Shown here: positions 17,480-25,515 of the stretch, one piece after another
Layout of the letters: every line of letters starts with the position of its first letter
Position numbering within the stretch: position 1 is the first letter of the stretch
Made by a program: the position numbers and the translations under genes
DNA from: Mycolicibacterium moriokaense
Lineage (GTDB): Bacteria > Actinomycetota > Actinomycetes > Mycobacteriales > Mycobacteriaceae
Direction of reading: 5' to 3'
Assembly (NCBI RefSeq): GCF_003201655.1
Contig: NZ_QJJU01000011.1
Location: 143,167 to 207,166, forward strand
Length of the DNA stretch: 64,000 bases
The notes under the pieces: generated by a model
The model's database searches: none
Told to the model about the DNA's origin: nothing
Seen by the model: only the letters and a program-made list of their open reading frames with translations

Positions 17480-18228
17480 CGCATAGGTCCGGCGGCGGCC
17501 ACGACGGCATCGCCTTGGTCAAGGTATGAAGCGAGCTCCTTCTGCTCCGTGATGAACATTGAAAGCTGTTTCGGATCGGCATGGTTGGCGAATATGCTGC
17601 GGTCCCACCACGCTAGCTTCGTCTGGTAGCGATGGTCCGGATACGGAGTTGCCGGAATTTTCGAAGCTATTGTTCCACCCGACGAGAGCCAGCGCTTGAG
17701 CACATACGAAGCCGCTGACGCCACGATGAACTGAATATCGAGCAGCTTCATCGCGTGAAGGGGTGTGCGCGAGATGGCGCTCGTGAGTGTCCGACTGCGC
17801 TCGGGATCGTCAGCCACCCATGCGGTTTTCATTTCCACAACGCCGAACGGCAGTCGATCGGTGACCATTTTCCGCACGGCATCCTGACCGGGCTGCCCAG
17901 TCCATTCAAGAAGTGCGTGGCATTCATCGGCGGACTGGTACGGGCCCCGTGCCCGCAGACCGGCGACGACCCTACCCGCGCTGTTGACGCAGGCTGCGAA
18001 AAGTATCGTGTCGGAACCGCTTTGGAGCGCATCGATGTCGAGCGCCCTTTCGACTCCGTGCTTGCGGTAGTTTTCACACGCGCCGCGCGCATAGTCGATC
18101 CACAGAGCTCGCTCGATCGCTGGTTGTGCGAACACAATCGTGCACTCGCTGTCGGGATCCCAACAGCTGGGACTCCTGTCTAGGCTGACAACATTGCGGC
18201 GCTCGGCATCACTGTAGGGAATGGTCAT
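17476..18228 (-). CDS. Uncharacterised protein, possible GNAT-fold acyltransferase, first gene of the c-di-GMP operon
   Basis: A 250-aa protein I do not recognise with certainty. Its middle looks like a GNAT-type or LuxI/FeeM-like acyltransferase fold: a strand around ILFAACVNSAGRVVAGLRARG, a Glu-bearing strand GVVEMKTAWV, a helix, the strand QFIVASAA, and a helix followed by a turn SSGG. No classical acetyl-CoA P-loop (R/Q-x-x-G-x-G/A) is obvious, so this is a fold guess only. It leads an operon with the ThiF-nitroreductase fusion (4-bp overlap) and the c-di-GMP enzyme. The position corresponds to Rv1356c in M. tuberculosis, from memory. AAAGG lies seven bases before the ATG. Confidence 0.75.
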   Translation of the reverse strand: MTIPYSDAERRNVVSLDRSPSCWDPDSECTIVFAQPAIERALWIDYARGACENYRKHGVERALDIDALQSGSDTILFAACVNSAGRVVAGLRARGPYQSADECHALLEWTGQPGQDAVRKMVTDRLPFGVVEMKTAWVADDPERSRTLTSAISRTPLHAMKLLDIQFIVASAASYVLKRWLSSGGTIASKIPATPYPDHRYQTKLAWWDRSIFANHADPKQLSMFITEQKELASYLDQGDAVVAAAGPMR

Positions 18229-18743
18229 TCTTGTGCCTTTCTCGGGCTGACGACCAACAACGGCGTCGTGGCCCGCTGTCCGAGATAAGTATCTCGCCGT
18301 GGGTTGCTTGGATTCCCGCTAGCAGTGAAATCTTATCCAGCCATTTCGCAGCATGGATAGCGTTGCATTGCCTCTGGCAAGGGTGCCTCGGCTTGAGGCA
18401 ATCGCAGAACCGCGCATTTGGGCCTGTCATTCGCACTGTTCCGCGCATAGGGCGAACAAAGGCGGCAAAGTCATAAACTTTGCTGACGCGCACGTAAGTG
18501 ATTCTTTAGTCGTTTCGCTAGGTATCGAATAAGCCAGCGCAATTCGGTTTTCGAGCAGCTTGTGTAAGTCGAGGCTAAGTTCATTTGACGCCGACGCCGC
18601 TAGCCGGGACCGGCTGGCTGGATGATCGCTGTTAATTCCGGCTCCCGTGGCGGCGAAATCGGAATCGAACGCCACGTGGTGGCCCCCGCCCAATATGAGC
18701 AGATCCGCGACCGGATCGATCCGAGGGTGACACCCTGTAGCAG
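18229..18743. other. 515-bp intergenic region, no gene recognised
   Basis: Lies between divergent transcription units. I find no convincing ORF. A small hairpin TGCCTC-N5-GAGGCA is visible at 18385-18401. The segment around 18470-18540 is AT-richer and may hold the promoter of the operon running to the left. No known riboswitch could be recognised by eye. Confidence 0.45.
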
Positions 18744-19640
18744 GTGGAGGAGGAGTACCCGGGCGCAGGTCGCGGGGCTTTGCCAGTCAAGGATGTGGGT
18801 CGGCTCCTGCTGCGGTGTGCCGATCGACCGGGGCTGGTGGCCGCCGTGAGTGCGTTCCTCACCGGCGCGGGGGCCAACATCGTCTCGCTGGATCAGCACG
18901 CCACCGAGCAGTCCGGCGGCACGTTCATGCAGCGCACGATTTTCCACCTGCCCGGACTGACGGCCGCGCGCGACGCTCTCGAACGAGATTTTCGTGAGCA
19001 GGTTGCCTCACAGTTCGATATGGATTTTCGGCTTACCGAGGCTGCGAAACCGAAACGCGTCGCAATCATGGCATCCAAGGAAGACCACTGTCTGCTCGAT
19101 CTGTTGTGGCGCAACCGTCGCGGTGAGCTCGACATGTCGGTGGTGATGGTGATTTCCAATCATCCCGATCTGGCAGAACAGGTACGCGCATTTTCCGTGC
19201 CATTCCTGCATGTGCCTGCGACCAGGGATATTCGGGTCGAGGCAGAGCAGCGTCAACTCGACTTGTTGCGCGGAAACGTCGATCTGGTGGTGTTGGCCCG
19301 ATACATGCAGATCCTCACGCCGCAATTTCTTGCCGAAGTGAGCTGCCCGCTGATCAACATTCATCATTCGTTTTTGCCTGCCTTCATCGGAGCGGCGCCT
19401 TACCGCAGGGCAAAGGAACGCGGCGTCAAACTCGTCGGCGCGACAGCCCACTACGTGACTGAGGACCTCGACGACGGCCCGATCATCGAACAGGACGTGG
19501 TGCGGGTTGATCACCGGCACGGCGTCGAGGACCTGGTGCGTCTCGGCGCCGATGTCGAACGCCTTGTTCTGTCGCGGGCGGTGCTGTGGCACTGTGAGGA
19601 CCGCATCATTCGATACGGCAACCAAACGGTCGTGTTCTAG
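18744..19640 (+). CDS. purU: Formyltetrahydrofolate deformylase
   Basis: Hydrolyses 10-formyl-THF to THF and formate, balancing one-carbon pools and feeding formate to purine synthesis. The 298-aa protein has an N-terminal ACT regulatory domain (about 18-95; GRLLLRCADRPGLVAAVS) and a C-terminal formyltransferase-like domain (about 100-298). The catalytic set is visible: Asn205 and His207 in INIHHSFLPAF, and the Asp in EDLDDGPIIEQD. Length fits the family (280-300 aa). The GTG start at 18744 lies inside its own GGAGGAG-like stretch, so a TTG at 18780 remains possible; the ACT domain starts after both. It is followed 20 bp later by the MaoC gene. Confidence 0.93.
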   Translation: MEEEYPGAGRGALPVKDVGRLLLRCADRPGLVAAVSAFLTGAGANIVSLDQHATEQSGGTFMQRTIFHLPGLTAARDALERDFREQVASQFDMDFRLTEAAKPKRVAIMASKEDHCLLDLLWRNRRGELDMSVVMVISNHPDLAEQVRAFSVPFLHVPATRDIRVEAEQRQLDLLRGNVDLVVLARYMQILTPQFLAEVSCPLINIHHSFLPAFIGAAPYRRAKERGVKLVGATAHYVTEDLDDGPIIEQDVVRVDHRHGVEDLVRLGADVERLVLSRAVLWHCEDRIIRYGNQTVVF

Positions 19641-19660
19641 AGCGGGTAAGGAGAGCAGTG

Positions 19661-20113
19661 GTGAAGAAGTTCAGCGGGCTGGACGAGTTCGTTGCGGCGC
19701 AGGGCGCGGAGCTGGGCCCCACCGATTGGCTGGAGGTCACCCAGGATCGAGTCAACCTGTTCGCTGACGCGACCGATGACCACCAGTGGATTCACATCGA
19801 TCCCGAGCGCGCGGCGAACGGCCCGTTTGGGGGCACGATCGCGCACGGCCTACTGACTCTGTCGCTGCTGCCGCATTTCACGTCACAGATGTACTCCGTC
19901 GACAACATCGCGATGGCCATCAACTACGGCTACAACAAGGTCCGCTTCATCACCCCGGTAAAGGTCGGCGCCAAGATTCGGGCGCGTGCACAGATCGCCA
20001 AGGTCGATCAACTGGATGGCGCGGTGCAGGCGACGCTGACCACCACTGTCGAAATCGAGGGCTCGGACAAGCCCGCGGCCGTGGCCGAGTCGATCGTGCG
20101 CTTCATCGGCTGA
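19661..20113 (+). CDS. MaoC-like (R)-specific enoyl-CoA hydratase
   Basis: A 150-aa single hot-dog-fold protein of the MaoC dehydratase family. It shows the hydratase signature FADATDDHQWIHID with the catalytic Asp/His pair, then GPFGGTIAHGLLTLSLLP. It should hydrate trans-2-enoyl-CoA to (R)-3-hydroxyacyl-CoA. The start preferred is GTG 19661, seven bases after AAGGAG (19648-19653); the GTG one codon earlier is too close. It probably shares a transcript with purU. Downstream, an inverted repeat (20123-20185) separates it from a convergent SDR gene. Confidence 0.9.
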   Translation: MKKFSGLDEFVAAQGAELGPTDWLEVTQDRVNLFADATDDHQWIHIDPERAANGPFGGTIAHGLLTLSLLPHFTSQMYSVDNIAMAINYGYNKVRFITPVKVGAKIRARAQIAKVDQLDGAVQATLTTTVEIEGSDKPAAVAESIVRFIG

Positions 20114-20122
20114 AATTTTTCT

Positions 20123-20185
20123 GCGCGAGCAGACGTAAAAGCCCCCGACACGCCGAGGTTTGGGAACTTTTGCGTCTGCTCGCGC
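20123..20185. terminator. Repeat-derived hairpin, likely bidirectional terminator (family A copy 1)
   Basis: Arms of 19 bases with one mismatch (GCGCGAGCAGACGTAAAAG against the reverse complement of 20167-20185), with a loop carrying CCCGACACGCCG. It lies exactly between two convergent genes. Related copies are at 26191-26252 and 48983-49042. Confidence 0.7.
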
Positions 20186-20188
20186 GAA

Positions 20189-21010
20189 TTAGTACTGCGT
20201 CATTCCCTGGTCGATCGAAATCGCGGCAGCAGTAACGTTTTTCGATTCCTCACTGGCCAGCCAGCACACTGCGTCGGCAATGTCCTCGGGCTCCGCTGCC
20301 CAGGTCGGGAGAAACGGTGTGATCATCTGAGCCAGCTGCGGGTAGGTCTCGATTGCTCGGCCGAGCGAGCCGATCATGTCGCCACTTCCCATGAGCGTAT
20401 TGACCGCTCCCGGATGCACGCTGTTGACGCGGATCGAGTACCTGCCCAGTTCGGCGGCGAACGCGCGAGCCATGCCGGTGACGGCGTGCTTGCTTGCGGT
20501 GTAGTGGATCATGAACGGCTGCATCTTGATGCCCGCGGCGGAGCTGATCAGGATGATGGATCCGCCGCGGCCGCCGTCGATGATCGTCTGTGCGCCGGCC
20601 ATGACGGTGTTCCAGGTGCCGGTGACGTTGACATCCATGACATCGCGGAAATCCTCGGGAGTGATGGCGTCCCACGTCTGGGGAGCGGAGACACCGGCGT
20701 TGGCCACGATGATGTCGAGACGGCCCAGTTCGGCGACGCCGTTGTCGACGGCCATGTTCAGCCCCTCCACATCTCGGACGTCGACGACGGAGGCCAGGAT
20801 CTTCTGGCCGGTGGCCTCGACGAGTTGCACGGTCTCGGCGAGGTCATCGGGAGTCGCGGAATCGTAGGGAACGCAGGCGGGAAGCTTGCCGGCGATGTCG
20901 ACAGCGATGATGTTGGCGCCCTCGCTGGCCATCCGGACTGCATGCGCGCGACCCTGACCGCGCGCCGCTCCGGTGATGAAGGCCACCTTGCCCGTCAGCC
21001 GTCCGCTCAT
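20189..21010 (-). CDS. Mycofactocin-coupled SDR family oxidoreductase
   Basis: A 273-aa short-chain dehydrogenase with TGAARGQGRAHAVRMA (cofactor), NAGVS, and YTASK (catalytic Tyr-Lys). It carries the extra segment between the second strand and third helix (GKLPACVPYDSATPDDLAETV) and the G-A-A-R-G-Q-G-R wording that mark the mycofactocin-associated SDR subfamily. In such enzymes the NAD is tightly held and electrons are passed to mycofactocin. It probably oxidises an alcohol or 3-hydroxyacyl-type substrate. Its ATG overlaps the stop of the upstream dehydrogenase by 4 bp. No mft biosynthesis gene is in the window. Confidence 0.9.
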   Translation of the reverse strand: MSGRLTGKVAFITGAARGQGRAHAVRMASEGANIIAVDIAGKLPACVPYDSATPDDLAETVQLVEATGQKILASVVDVRDVEGLNMAVDNGVAELGRLDIIVANAGVSAPQTWDAITPEDFRDVMDVNVTGTWNTVMAGAQTIIDGGRGGSIILISSAAGIKMQPFMIHYTASKHAVTGMARAFAAELGRYSIRVNSVHPGAVNTLMGSGDMIGSLGRAIETYPQLAQMITPFLPTWAAEPEDIADAVCWLASEESKNVTAAAISIDQGMTQY

Positions 21011-22164
21011 TTCTGCGCCGCCCTAACAAGATTCGATCCGATGATCAACCGTTGGATCTCGCTGGTGCCCTCGTACAACCGCAGCAGCCGCACATCGCGA
21101 TAGATCCGCTCGACCGGCACCTCGCGCATGTAACCGCTGCCGCCGTGCACCTGCACGGCGAGATCGGCTACCTTGCCTGCCATTTCGGTGCAGTACAGCT
21201 TCGCCGCCGACGGCGCGATCCTGCGGTCCTCACCACTGACCCAGAGCCGGGCGGTGTCGCGGACCAGCGCCCGCCCCGCCAGCACGCCGGTCTGCTGATC
21301 AGCGAGCATCGCTTGCACGAGTTGGAAATTCCCGATCGGGGTGCCGCCCTGCGTCGCGGTGGCGGCGTAGGCGACGGATTCGTCGAGGGCACGCTGCGCG
21401 ATTCCGACTGCCAGCGCGGCGATGTGTACGCGCCCGCGCGCCAGTGAGACCATCGCGGCGCGGTATCCGACGTCCTCGGTGCCGCCGATCAATGCGCCGT
21501 CCGGGATGCGGACGTCGTCGAAACTGACGTCAGAGGTCCACGCGCCCTCCTGACCCATCTTGGCGTCCTTGGCGCCGACTGCCACACCTGCGGCGTCGGC
21601 AGGTACGAGGAAGACGGCGATTCCCGCGCCGTCGTCGTCCGCGGGCCGGGTGCGGGCGAAGACGATGAACAAATCGGCGACGGGCGCGTTGGTGATGAAG
21701 CGCTTCTGGCCGTTTACGATCCAATCCGAGCCGTCACGAACGGCTTTGGTGCGCAGGCCCGATGGATTCGATCCCGCGCCCGACTCCGTCAACGCGAACG
21801 AGGCCACCAGACCCGATGCCATCGGCTCCAACCACTGCGCCTTCTGCTCGTCGGTGCCGAACCCGACGAGCACTTGACCGGCGATGCCGTTGTTGGTGCC
21901 GAACATCGACCGCAGCGCCAGCGACGTGTATCCCAACTCCATCGCCAGCTCGACGTCTTGAGCGAGGTTCAGTCCGAGGCCCCCCCACGCCTGCGGGATC
22001 GCGTATCCGAACAGCCCCATCTGCTTGGCCTGTTCGCGCAGATCGTCGGGAACCCGGTCGGCGGCCAGAATCTCCTGCTCACGGGGGACGACGGCGGTGC
22101 GAACGAAGTGACGCGTCTGAGCCAGGATCTGCTGGAAATCGTCGTCGCTGACTTCGGAGGTCAT
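21007..22164 (-). CDS. Acyl-CoA dehydrogenase
   Basis: A 385-aa enzyme of the acyl-CoA dehydrogenase family: FALTESGAGSNPSGLRT (flavin/substrate domain), FITNAPVADLF, and the C-terminal motif RLYEGTSEIQRLIIG, in which the MCAD-type catalytic Glu is present. It should desaturate an acyl-CoA alpha,beta and pass electrons to ETF. The chosen ATG (22164) has GAGGAG just upstream; the longer frame from 22209 adds a Ser/Arg-rich stretch without domain content. First gene of an operon with the mycofactocin-type SDR. A 19-bp inverted repeat (22205-22223) lies in the divergent promoter region. Confidence 0.92.
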   Translation of the reverse strand: MTSEVSDDDFQQILAQTRHFVRTAVVPREQEILAADRVPDDLREQAKQMGLFGYAIPQAWGGLGLNLAQDVELAMELGYTSLALRSMFGTNNGIAGQVLVGFGTDEQKAQWLEPMASGLVASFALTESGAGSNPSGLRTKAVRDGSDWIVNGQKRFITNAPVADLFIVFARTRPADDDGAGIAVFLVPADAAGVAVGAKDAKMGQEGAWTSDVSFDDVRIPDGALIGGTEDVGYRAAMVSLARGRVHIAALAVGIAQRALDESVAYAATATQGGTPIGNFQLVQAMLADQQTGVLAGRALVRDTARLWVSGEDRRIAPSAAKLYCTEMAGKVADLAVQVHGGSGYMREVPVERIYRDVRLLRLYEGTSEIQRLIIGSNLVRAAQK

Positions 22165-22204
22165 CGCGCTCCTCTTCGATGAGTCGGGTCGCATGGTTCG
22201 AGAA

Positions 22205-22223
22205 ATCATATATGAAATATGAT
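22205..22223. promoter_or_regulatory. Perfect 19-bp inverted repeat, predicted operator
   Basis: ATCATAT-ATGAA-ATATGAT, seven-base perfect arms with a five-base spacer. It lies between the divergent starts at 22164 and 22277, inside an AT-rich island. The GntR gene at the end of the rightward operon (25512) is the nearest candidate regulator. Confidence 0.7.
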
Positions 22224-22276
22224 GTTCGATTGACTGGCCCCCTAACCGGGCCTGACCAGCGAAGAGGAGTTATCAG

Positions 22277-23017
22277 GTGTCATTGCTGAGCGGTCAGACA
22301 GCCGTCATCACCGGCGGTGCGCAGGGCCTCGGGTTCGCGATTGCGGAGAGCTTCATCGCCGAGGGCGCGCGCGTCGTGCTGGGCGATCTGGATCTCGGCG
22401 CGACTGAGGCGGCGGCCAAACAACTCGGAGGTGAGGACGTCGCGTTGGCGGTGCGCTGCGACGTCACGTCGGGCAATGAAATCGACGCCTTGGTGGCCGC
22501 CGCGGTCGAGCGGTTCGGTGGCCTGGACATCATGGTGAACAACGCAGGCATCACCCGCGACGCAACGATGCGCAAGATGACAGAGGACCAGTTTGATCAG
22601 GTCATCGCCGTGCACCTGAAGGGCACCTGGAACGGAACCAAGGCCGCTGCGGCGATCATGCGCGAGAACAAGCGCGGAGCGATTGTGAACATGTCGTCGA
22701 TCTCGGGCAAGGTCGGCCTGGTCGGCCAGACAAACTACTCGGCGGCTAAGGCGGGCATCGTCGGCTTGACGAAGGCCGCCGCCAAGGAACTCGCCCACCT
22801 CGGTGTCCGAGTCAACGCGATCCAACCCGGATTGATCAGATCAGCGATGACTGAGGCTATGCCGCAACACATTTGGGACCAGAAGCTGGCCGAGGTGCCT
22901 ATGGGCAGGGCGGGCGAACCCAGCGAGGTCGCCAAGGTCGCGTTGTTCCTGGCCAGCGATCTGTCGTCGTACATGACGGGAACCGTCCTCGAGGTCACCG
23001 GCGGGCGGCACGTATGA
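22277..23017 (+). CDS. SDR oxidoreductase, FabG-like 3-oxoacyl reductase/3-hydroxyacyl-CoA dehydrogenase
   Basis: A 246-aa classical [15 protein letters not shown] cofactor motif (about 12-23), [21 protein letters not shown] catalytic Tyr-Lys, and the C-terminal [13 protein letters not shown]. It is close in wording to FabG-type beta-ketoacyl reductases. In this operon, with a thiolase and an acyl-CoA dehydrogenase, it more likely acts as a 3-hydroxyacyl-CoA dehydrogenase in a beta-oxidation cycle. The GTG start has GAGGAG upstream. First gene of the rightward operon 22277-26186. Confidence 0.9.
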   Translation: MSLLSGQTAVITGGAQGLGFAIAESFIAEGARVVLGDLDLGATEAAAKQLGGEDVALAVRCDVTSGNEIDALVAAAVERFGGLDIMVNNAGITRDATMRKMTEDQFDQVIAVHLKGTWNGTKAAAAIMRENKRGAIVNMSSISGKVGLVGQTNYSAAKAGIVGLTKAAAKELAHLGVRVNAIQPGLIRSAMTEAMPQHIWDQKLAEVPMGRAGEPSEVAKVALFLASDLSSYMTGTVLEVTGGRHV

Positions 23018-23030
23018 GCGAGTTGGTTAG

Positions 23031-23098
23031 GCGTCGAGATCGACGAAATGGCGAGAACTACACGCACTTTTGCGCCCGTTTGTCCGTTTCGGCGAAAG
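23031..23098. repeat. Dispersed intergenic repeat, family B copy 2
   Basis: Begins GCGTCGAGATCGACG and contains CACGCACTTTTGCGCCCG and TGTCCGTTTCGGCGA. Similar over its whole length to 7685-7752. It fills most of the 93-bp gap between the SDR and thiolase genes of one operon, so it does not seem to block transcription. Confidence 0.55.
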
Positions 23099-23110
23099 GT
23101 TGTGTGAGCT

Positions 23111-24325
23111 ATGCGTGAAGCCGTGATCTGTGAACCGGTGCGCACGCCGATCGGGCGCTACGGCGGCATGTTCAAGTCGCTGACCGCGGTCGACCTCGGC
23201 GTCGCCGCGCTGAAGGGTCTGTTCGAGCGCACCGGAATCGAGCCTGGTGCAGTGCAGGACGTCATCCTCGGCCACTGCTATCCCTCGAGCGAGGCGCCCG
23301 CGATCGGGCGGGTGGTGGCATTGGACGCAGGGCTGCCGGTGACCGTTCCCGGCATGCAGGTCGACCGCCGCTGCGGGTCGGGATTGCAGGCGGTCATCCA
23401 GGCGTGCCTGCAGGTTGCCAACGGGGACAACGACGTTGTGATCGCGGGCGGCGCCGAGAGCATGAGCAATGTCACGTTCTACTCGACAGACATGCGCTGG
23501 GGTGGGGCCCGCGGCGGTGTAAAGGTCCACGACAGCCTCGCGCGAGGCCGCACGACTGCGGGCGGACGCCACTACCCCGTGGCTGGCGGCATGCTGGAGA
23601 CCGCGGAGAACCTCCGTCGGCAGTACGCAATCCCGCGCCAGGAACAGGACGAACTCGCGGTGACCTCTCATCAAAGGGCGGTCGCTGCGCAAAAGGACGG
23701 GATCCTCGCCGAGGAGATCATCCCCGTCACGGTGCGCACCCGCCATGGCGAGGAGCTGATCGACACCGACGAGCACCCACGTGCCGACACCTCGGTCGAA
23801 TCGTTAAGCAAGCTGAAACCCGTTCTGCTGGCCGATGATCCGGAGGCGACCGTCACCGCTGGGAATTCCAGCGGTCAGAACGACGCCGCCTCCATGTGCG
23901 TGGTGACCACTCCGGACAAGGCCGACGAGCTTGGGCTGACCCCACTTGTCCGGCTGGTCTCGTGGGCGTCGGCCGGCGTCGCGCCCAACATCATGGGCAT
24001 CGGGCCGGTGCCCGCGACCGACGCGGCGCTCGCCAAGGCGGGGCTGAAGCTGTCGGACATCGACCTGATCGAGCTCAACGAGGCGTTCGCGGCCCAGGCG
24101 CTCGCGGTGATGCGCGAATGGAAGTTCAGCGCGGGCGATCTCGAGCGGACGAACGTCCGCGGTTCGGGGATCTCGCTCGGACACCCGGTTGGCGCGACCG
24201 GCGGCAGGATGCTCGCGACGCTGGCGCGCGAACTGAACCGGCGGGGCGCCCGCTATGGGCTGGAAACCATGTGCATCGGCGGCGGGCAGGGCCTTGCCGC
24301 CGTGTTCGAGAGGGTCGGCGCATGA
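23111..24325 (+). CDS. Thiolase (acetyl-CoA acyltransferase, FadA-type)
   Basis: A 404-aa thiolase that should cleave 3-ketoacyl-CoA with CoA. Active residues are visible: Cys88 in DRRCGSGLQ, the N-E-A-F-A motif, GHPVGATGGRM (His), and the second Cys in MCIGGGQG. Length is normal. It sits between the FabG-like SDR and an acyl-CoA dehydrogenase, whose start overlaps its stop by 4 bp (ATGA). Together these three supply most steps of one beta-oxidation turn; the hydratase may come from elsewhere, for example the MaoC gene at 19.7 kb. Confidence 0.93.
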   Translation: MREAVICEPVRTPIGRYGGMFKSLTAVDLGVAALKGLFERTGIEPGAVQDVILGHCYPSSEAPAIGRVVALDAGLPVTVPGMQVDRRCGSGLQAVIQACLQVANGDNDVVIAGGAESMSNVTFYSTDMRWGGARGGVKVHDSLARGRTTAGGRHYPVAGGMLETAENLRRQYAIPRQEQDELAVTSHQRAVAAQKDGILAEEIIPVTVRTRHGEELIDTDEHPRADTSVESLSKLKPVLLADDPEATVTAGNSSGQNDAASMCVVTTPDKADELGLTPLVRLVSWASAGVAPNIMGIGPVPATDAALAKAGLKLSDIDLIELNEAFAAQALAVMREWKFSAGDLERTNVRGSGISLGHPVGATGGRMLATLARELNRRGARYGLETMCIGGGQGLAAVFERVGA

Positions 24326-25515
24326 CCAAGCTCGCCCAAACGCTCGGGCTCACCGAGTTTCAGACCGAAATCATCACCACGGTACGACAATTCGTCGACA
24401 AAGAGGTCATCCCCACCGCGCAGGAGCTCGAACACAGCGATACCTATCCGCAGGCCATCGTCGATGCGATGAAGGAGATGGGCCTGTTCGGGCTGATGAT
24501 CCCCGAGGAATACGGCGGCCTAGGCGAGTCCCTGCTCACCTACGCGTTGTGCGTTGAGGAACTTGCGCGCGGGTGGATGAGCGTCTCCGGCGTGATCAAC
24601 ACCCACTTCATCGTCGCGTACATGCTACGCCAGCACGGCACCGACGCACAGAAGCAGAAGTACCTGCCGCGGATGGCAACTGGTGAGACGCGCGGCGCGT
24701 TCTCGATGTCCGAGCCCGAACTCGGGTCCGACGTCGCCGCGATCCGTACGCGGGCCAAGCGCAACGCCGACGGCACCTACACCATCGACGGTCAGAAGAT
24801 GTGGTTGACCAATGGTGGAAGCTCGACACTGGTCGCCGCGCTGGTGCGCACGGACGAAGGAGCCGACAAGCCACACCGCAACCTGACGACGTTCCTCGTC
24901 GAAAAGCCCGCCGGTTTTGGGGAAGTCGTGCCGGGACTGACCATTCCCGGCAAGATCGACAAGCTCGGCTACAAGGGTATCGACACCACCGAGCTGATCT
25001 TCGACGGCTATGCCGCCAGTGCCGACGACATTCTCGGTGAGGCACCCGGCCAGGGATTCTTCCAGATGATGGATGGCATCGAGGTTGGTCGGGTGAACGT
25101 CTCGGCCAGGGCGTGTGGCGTCGGAATCCGCGCCTTCGAACTGGCGGTGCGGTATGCGCAGCAGCGCCACACCTTCGGCAAGCCGATCGCCGAGCATCAG
25201 GCGATCGCGTTCCAATTGGCAGATATGGCAACCAAAATCGAGGCGGCGCATCTCATGATGGTCAATGCAGCGCGCCTCAAGGACTCAGGCGAACGCAACG
25301 ACGTCGCCGCCGGGATGGCCAAGTACCTGGCGAGCGAGTTCTGTGCGGAGGTTACCCAGCAGAGCTTCCGGATCCACGGTGGGTACGGCTACTCCAAGGA
25401 ATACGAGATCGAGCGGCTGATGCGCGACGCACCCTTCCTGCTCATCGGCGAGGGCACCAGCGAGATCCAGAAGAACATCATCAGCAAGCGACTGCTCGCC
25501 GACTATCGGATATGA
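24322..25515 (+). CDS. Acyl-CoA dehydrogenase
   Basis: A 397-aa enzyme beginning MTKLAQTLGLTEFQTEI. It contains FSMSEPELGSDVAAIRTRA, MWLTNGGSSTLV, a middle beta domain, and the C-terminal GEGTSEIQKNIISKRLL with the catalytic Glu in place. All signs are of an active medium- or branched-chain acyl-CoA dehydrogenase. The frame is open far upstream, but only ATG 24322 begins the conserved N-terminal helix, and it overlaps the thiolase stop by 4 bp. The next gene (GntR) overlaps its stop in the same way, so the four genes are probably translated together. Confidence 0.93.
   Translation: MTKLAQTLGLTEFQTEIITTVRQFVDKEVIPTAQELEHSDTYPQAIVDAMKEMGLFGLMIPEEYGGLGESLLTYALCVEELARGWMSVSGVINTHFIVAYMLRQHGTDAQKQKYLPRMATGETRGAFSMSEPELGSDVAAIRTRAKRNADGTYTIDGQKMWLTNGGSSTLVAALVRTDEGADKPHRNLTTFLVEKPAGFGEVVPGLTIPGKIDKLGYKGIDTTELIFDGYAASADDILGEAPGQGFFQMMDGIEVGRVNVSARACGVGIRAFELAVRYAQQRHTFGKPIAEHQAIAFQLADMATKIEAAHLMMVNAARLKDSGERNDVAAGMAKYLASEFCAEVTQQSFRIHGGYGYSKEYEIERLMRDAPFLLIGEGTSEIQKNIISKRLLADYRI

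Noticed and set aside
20189..21010. A mycofactocin biosynthesis locus
   Set aside because: Only a predicted client SDR is present; no mftA peptide, radical SAM gene or other mft gene is in the window.
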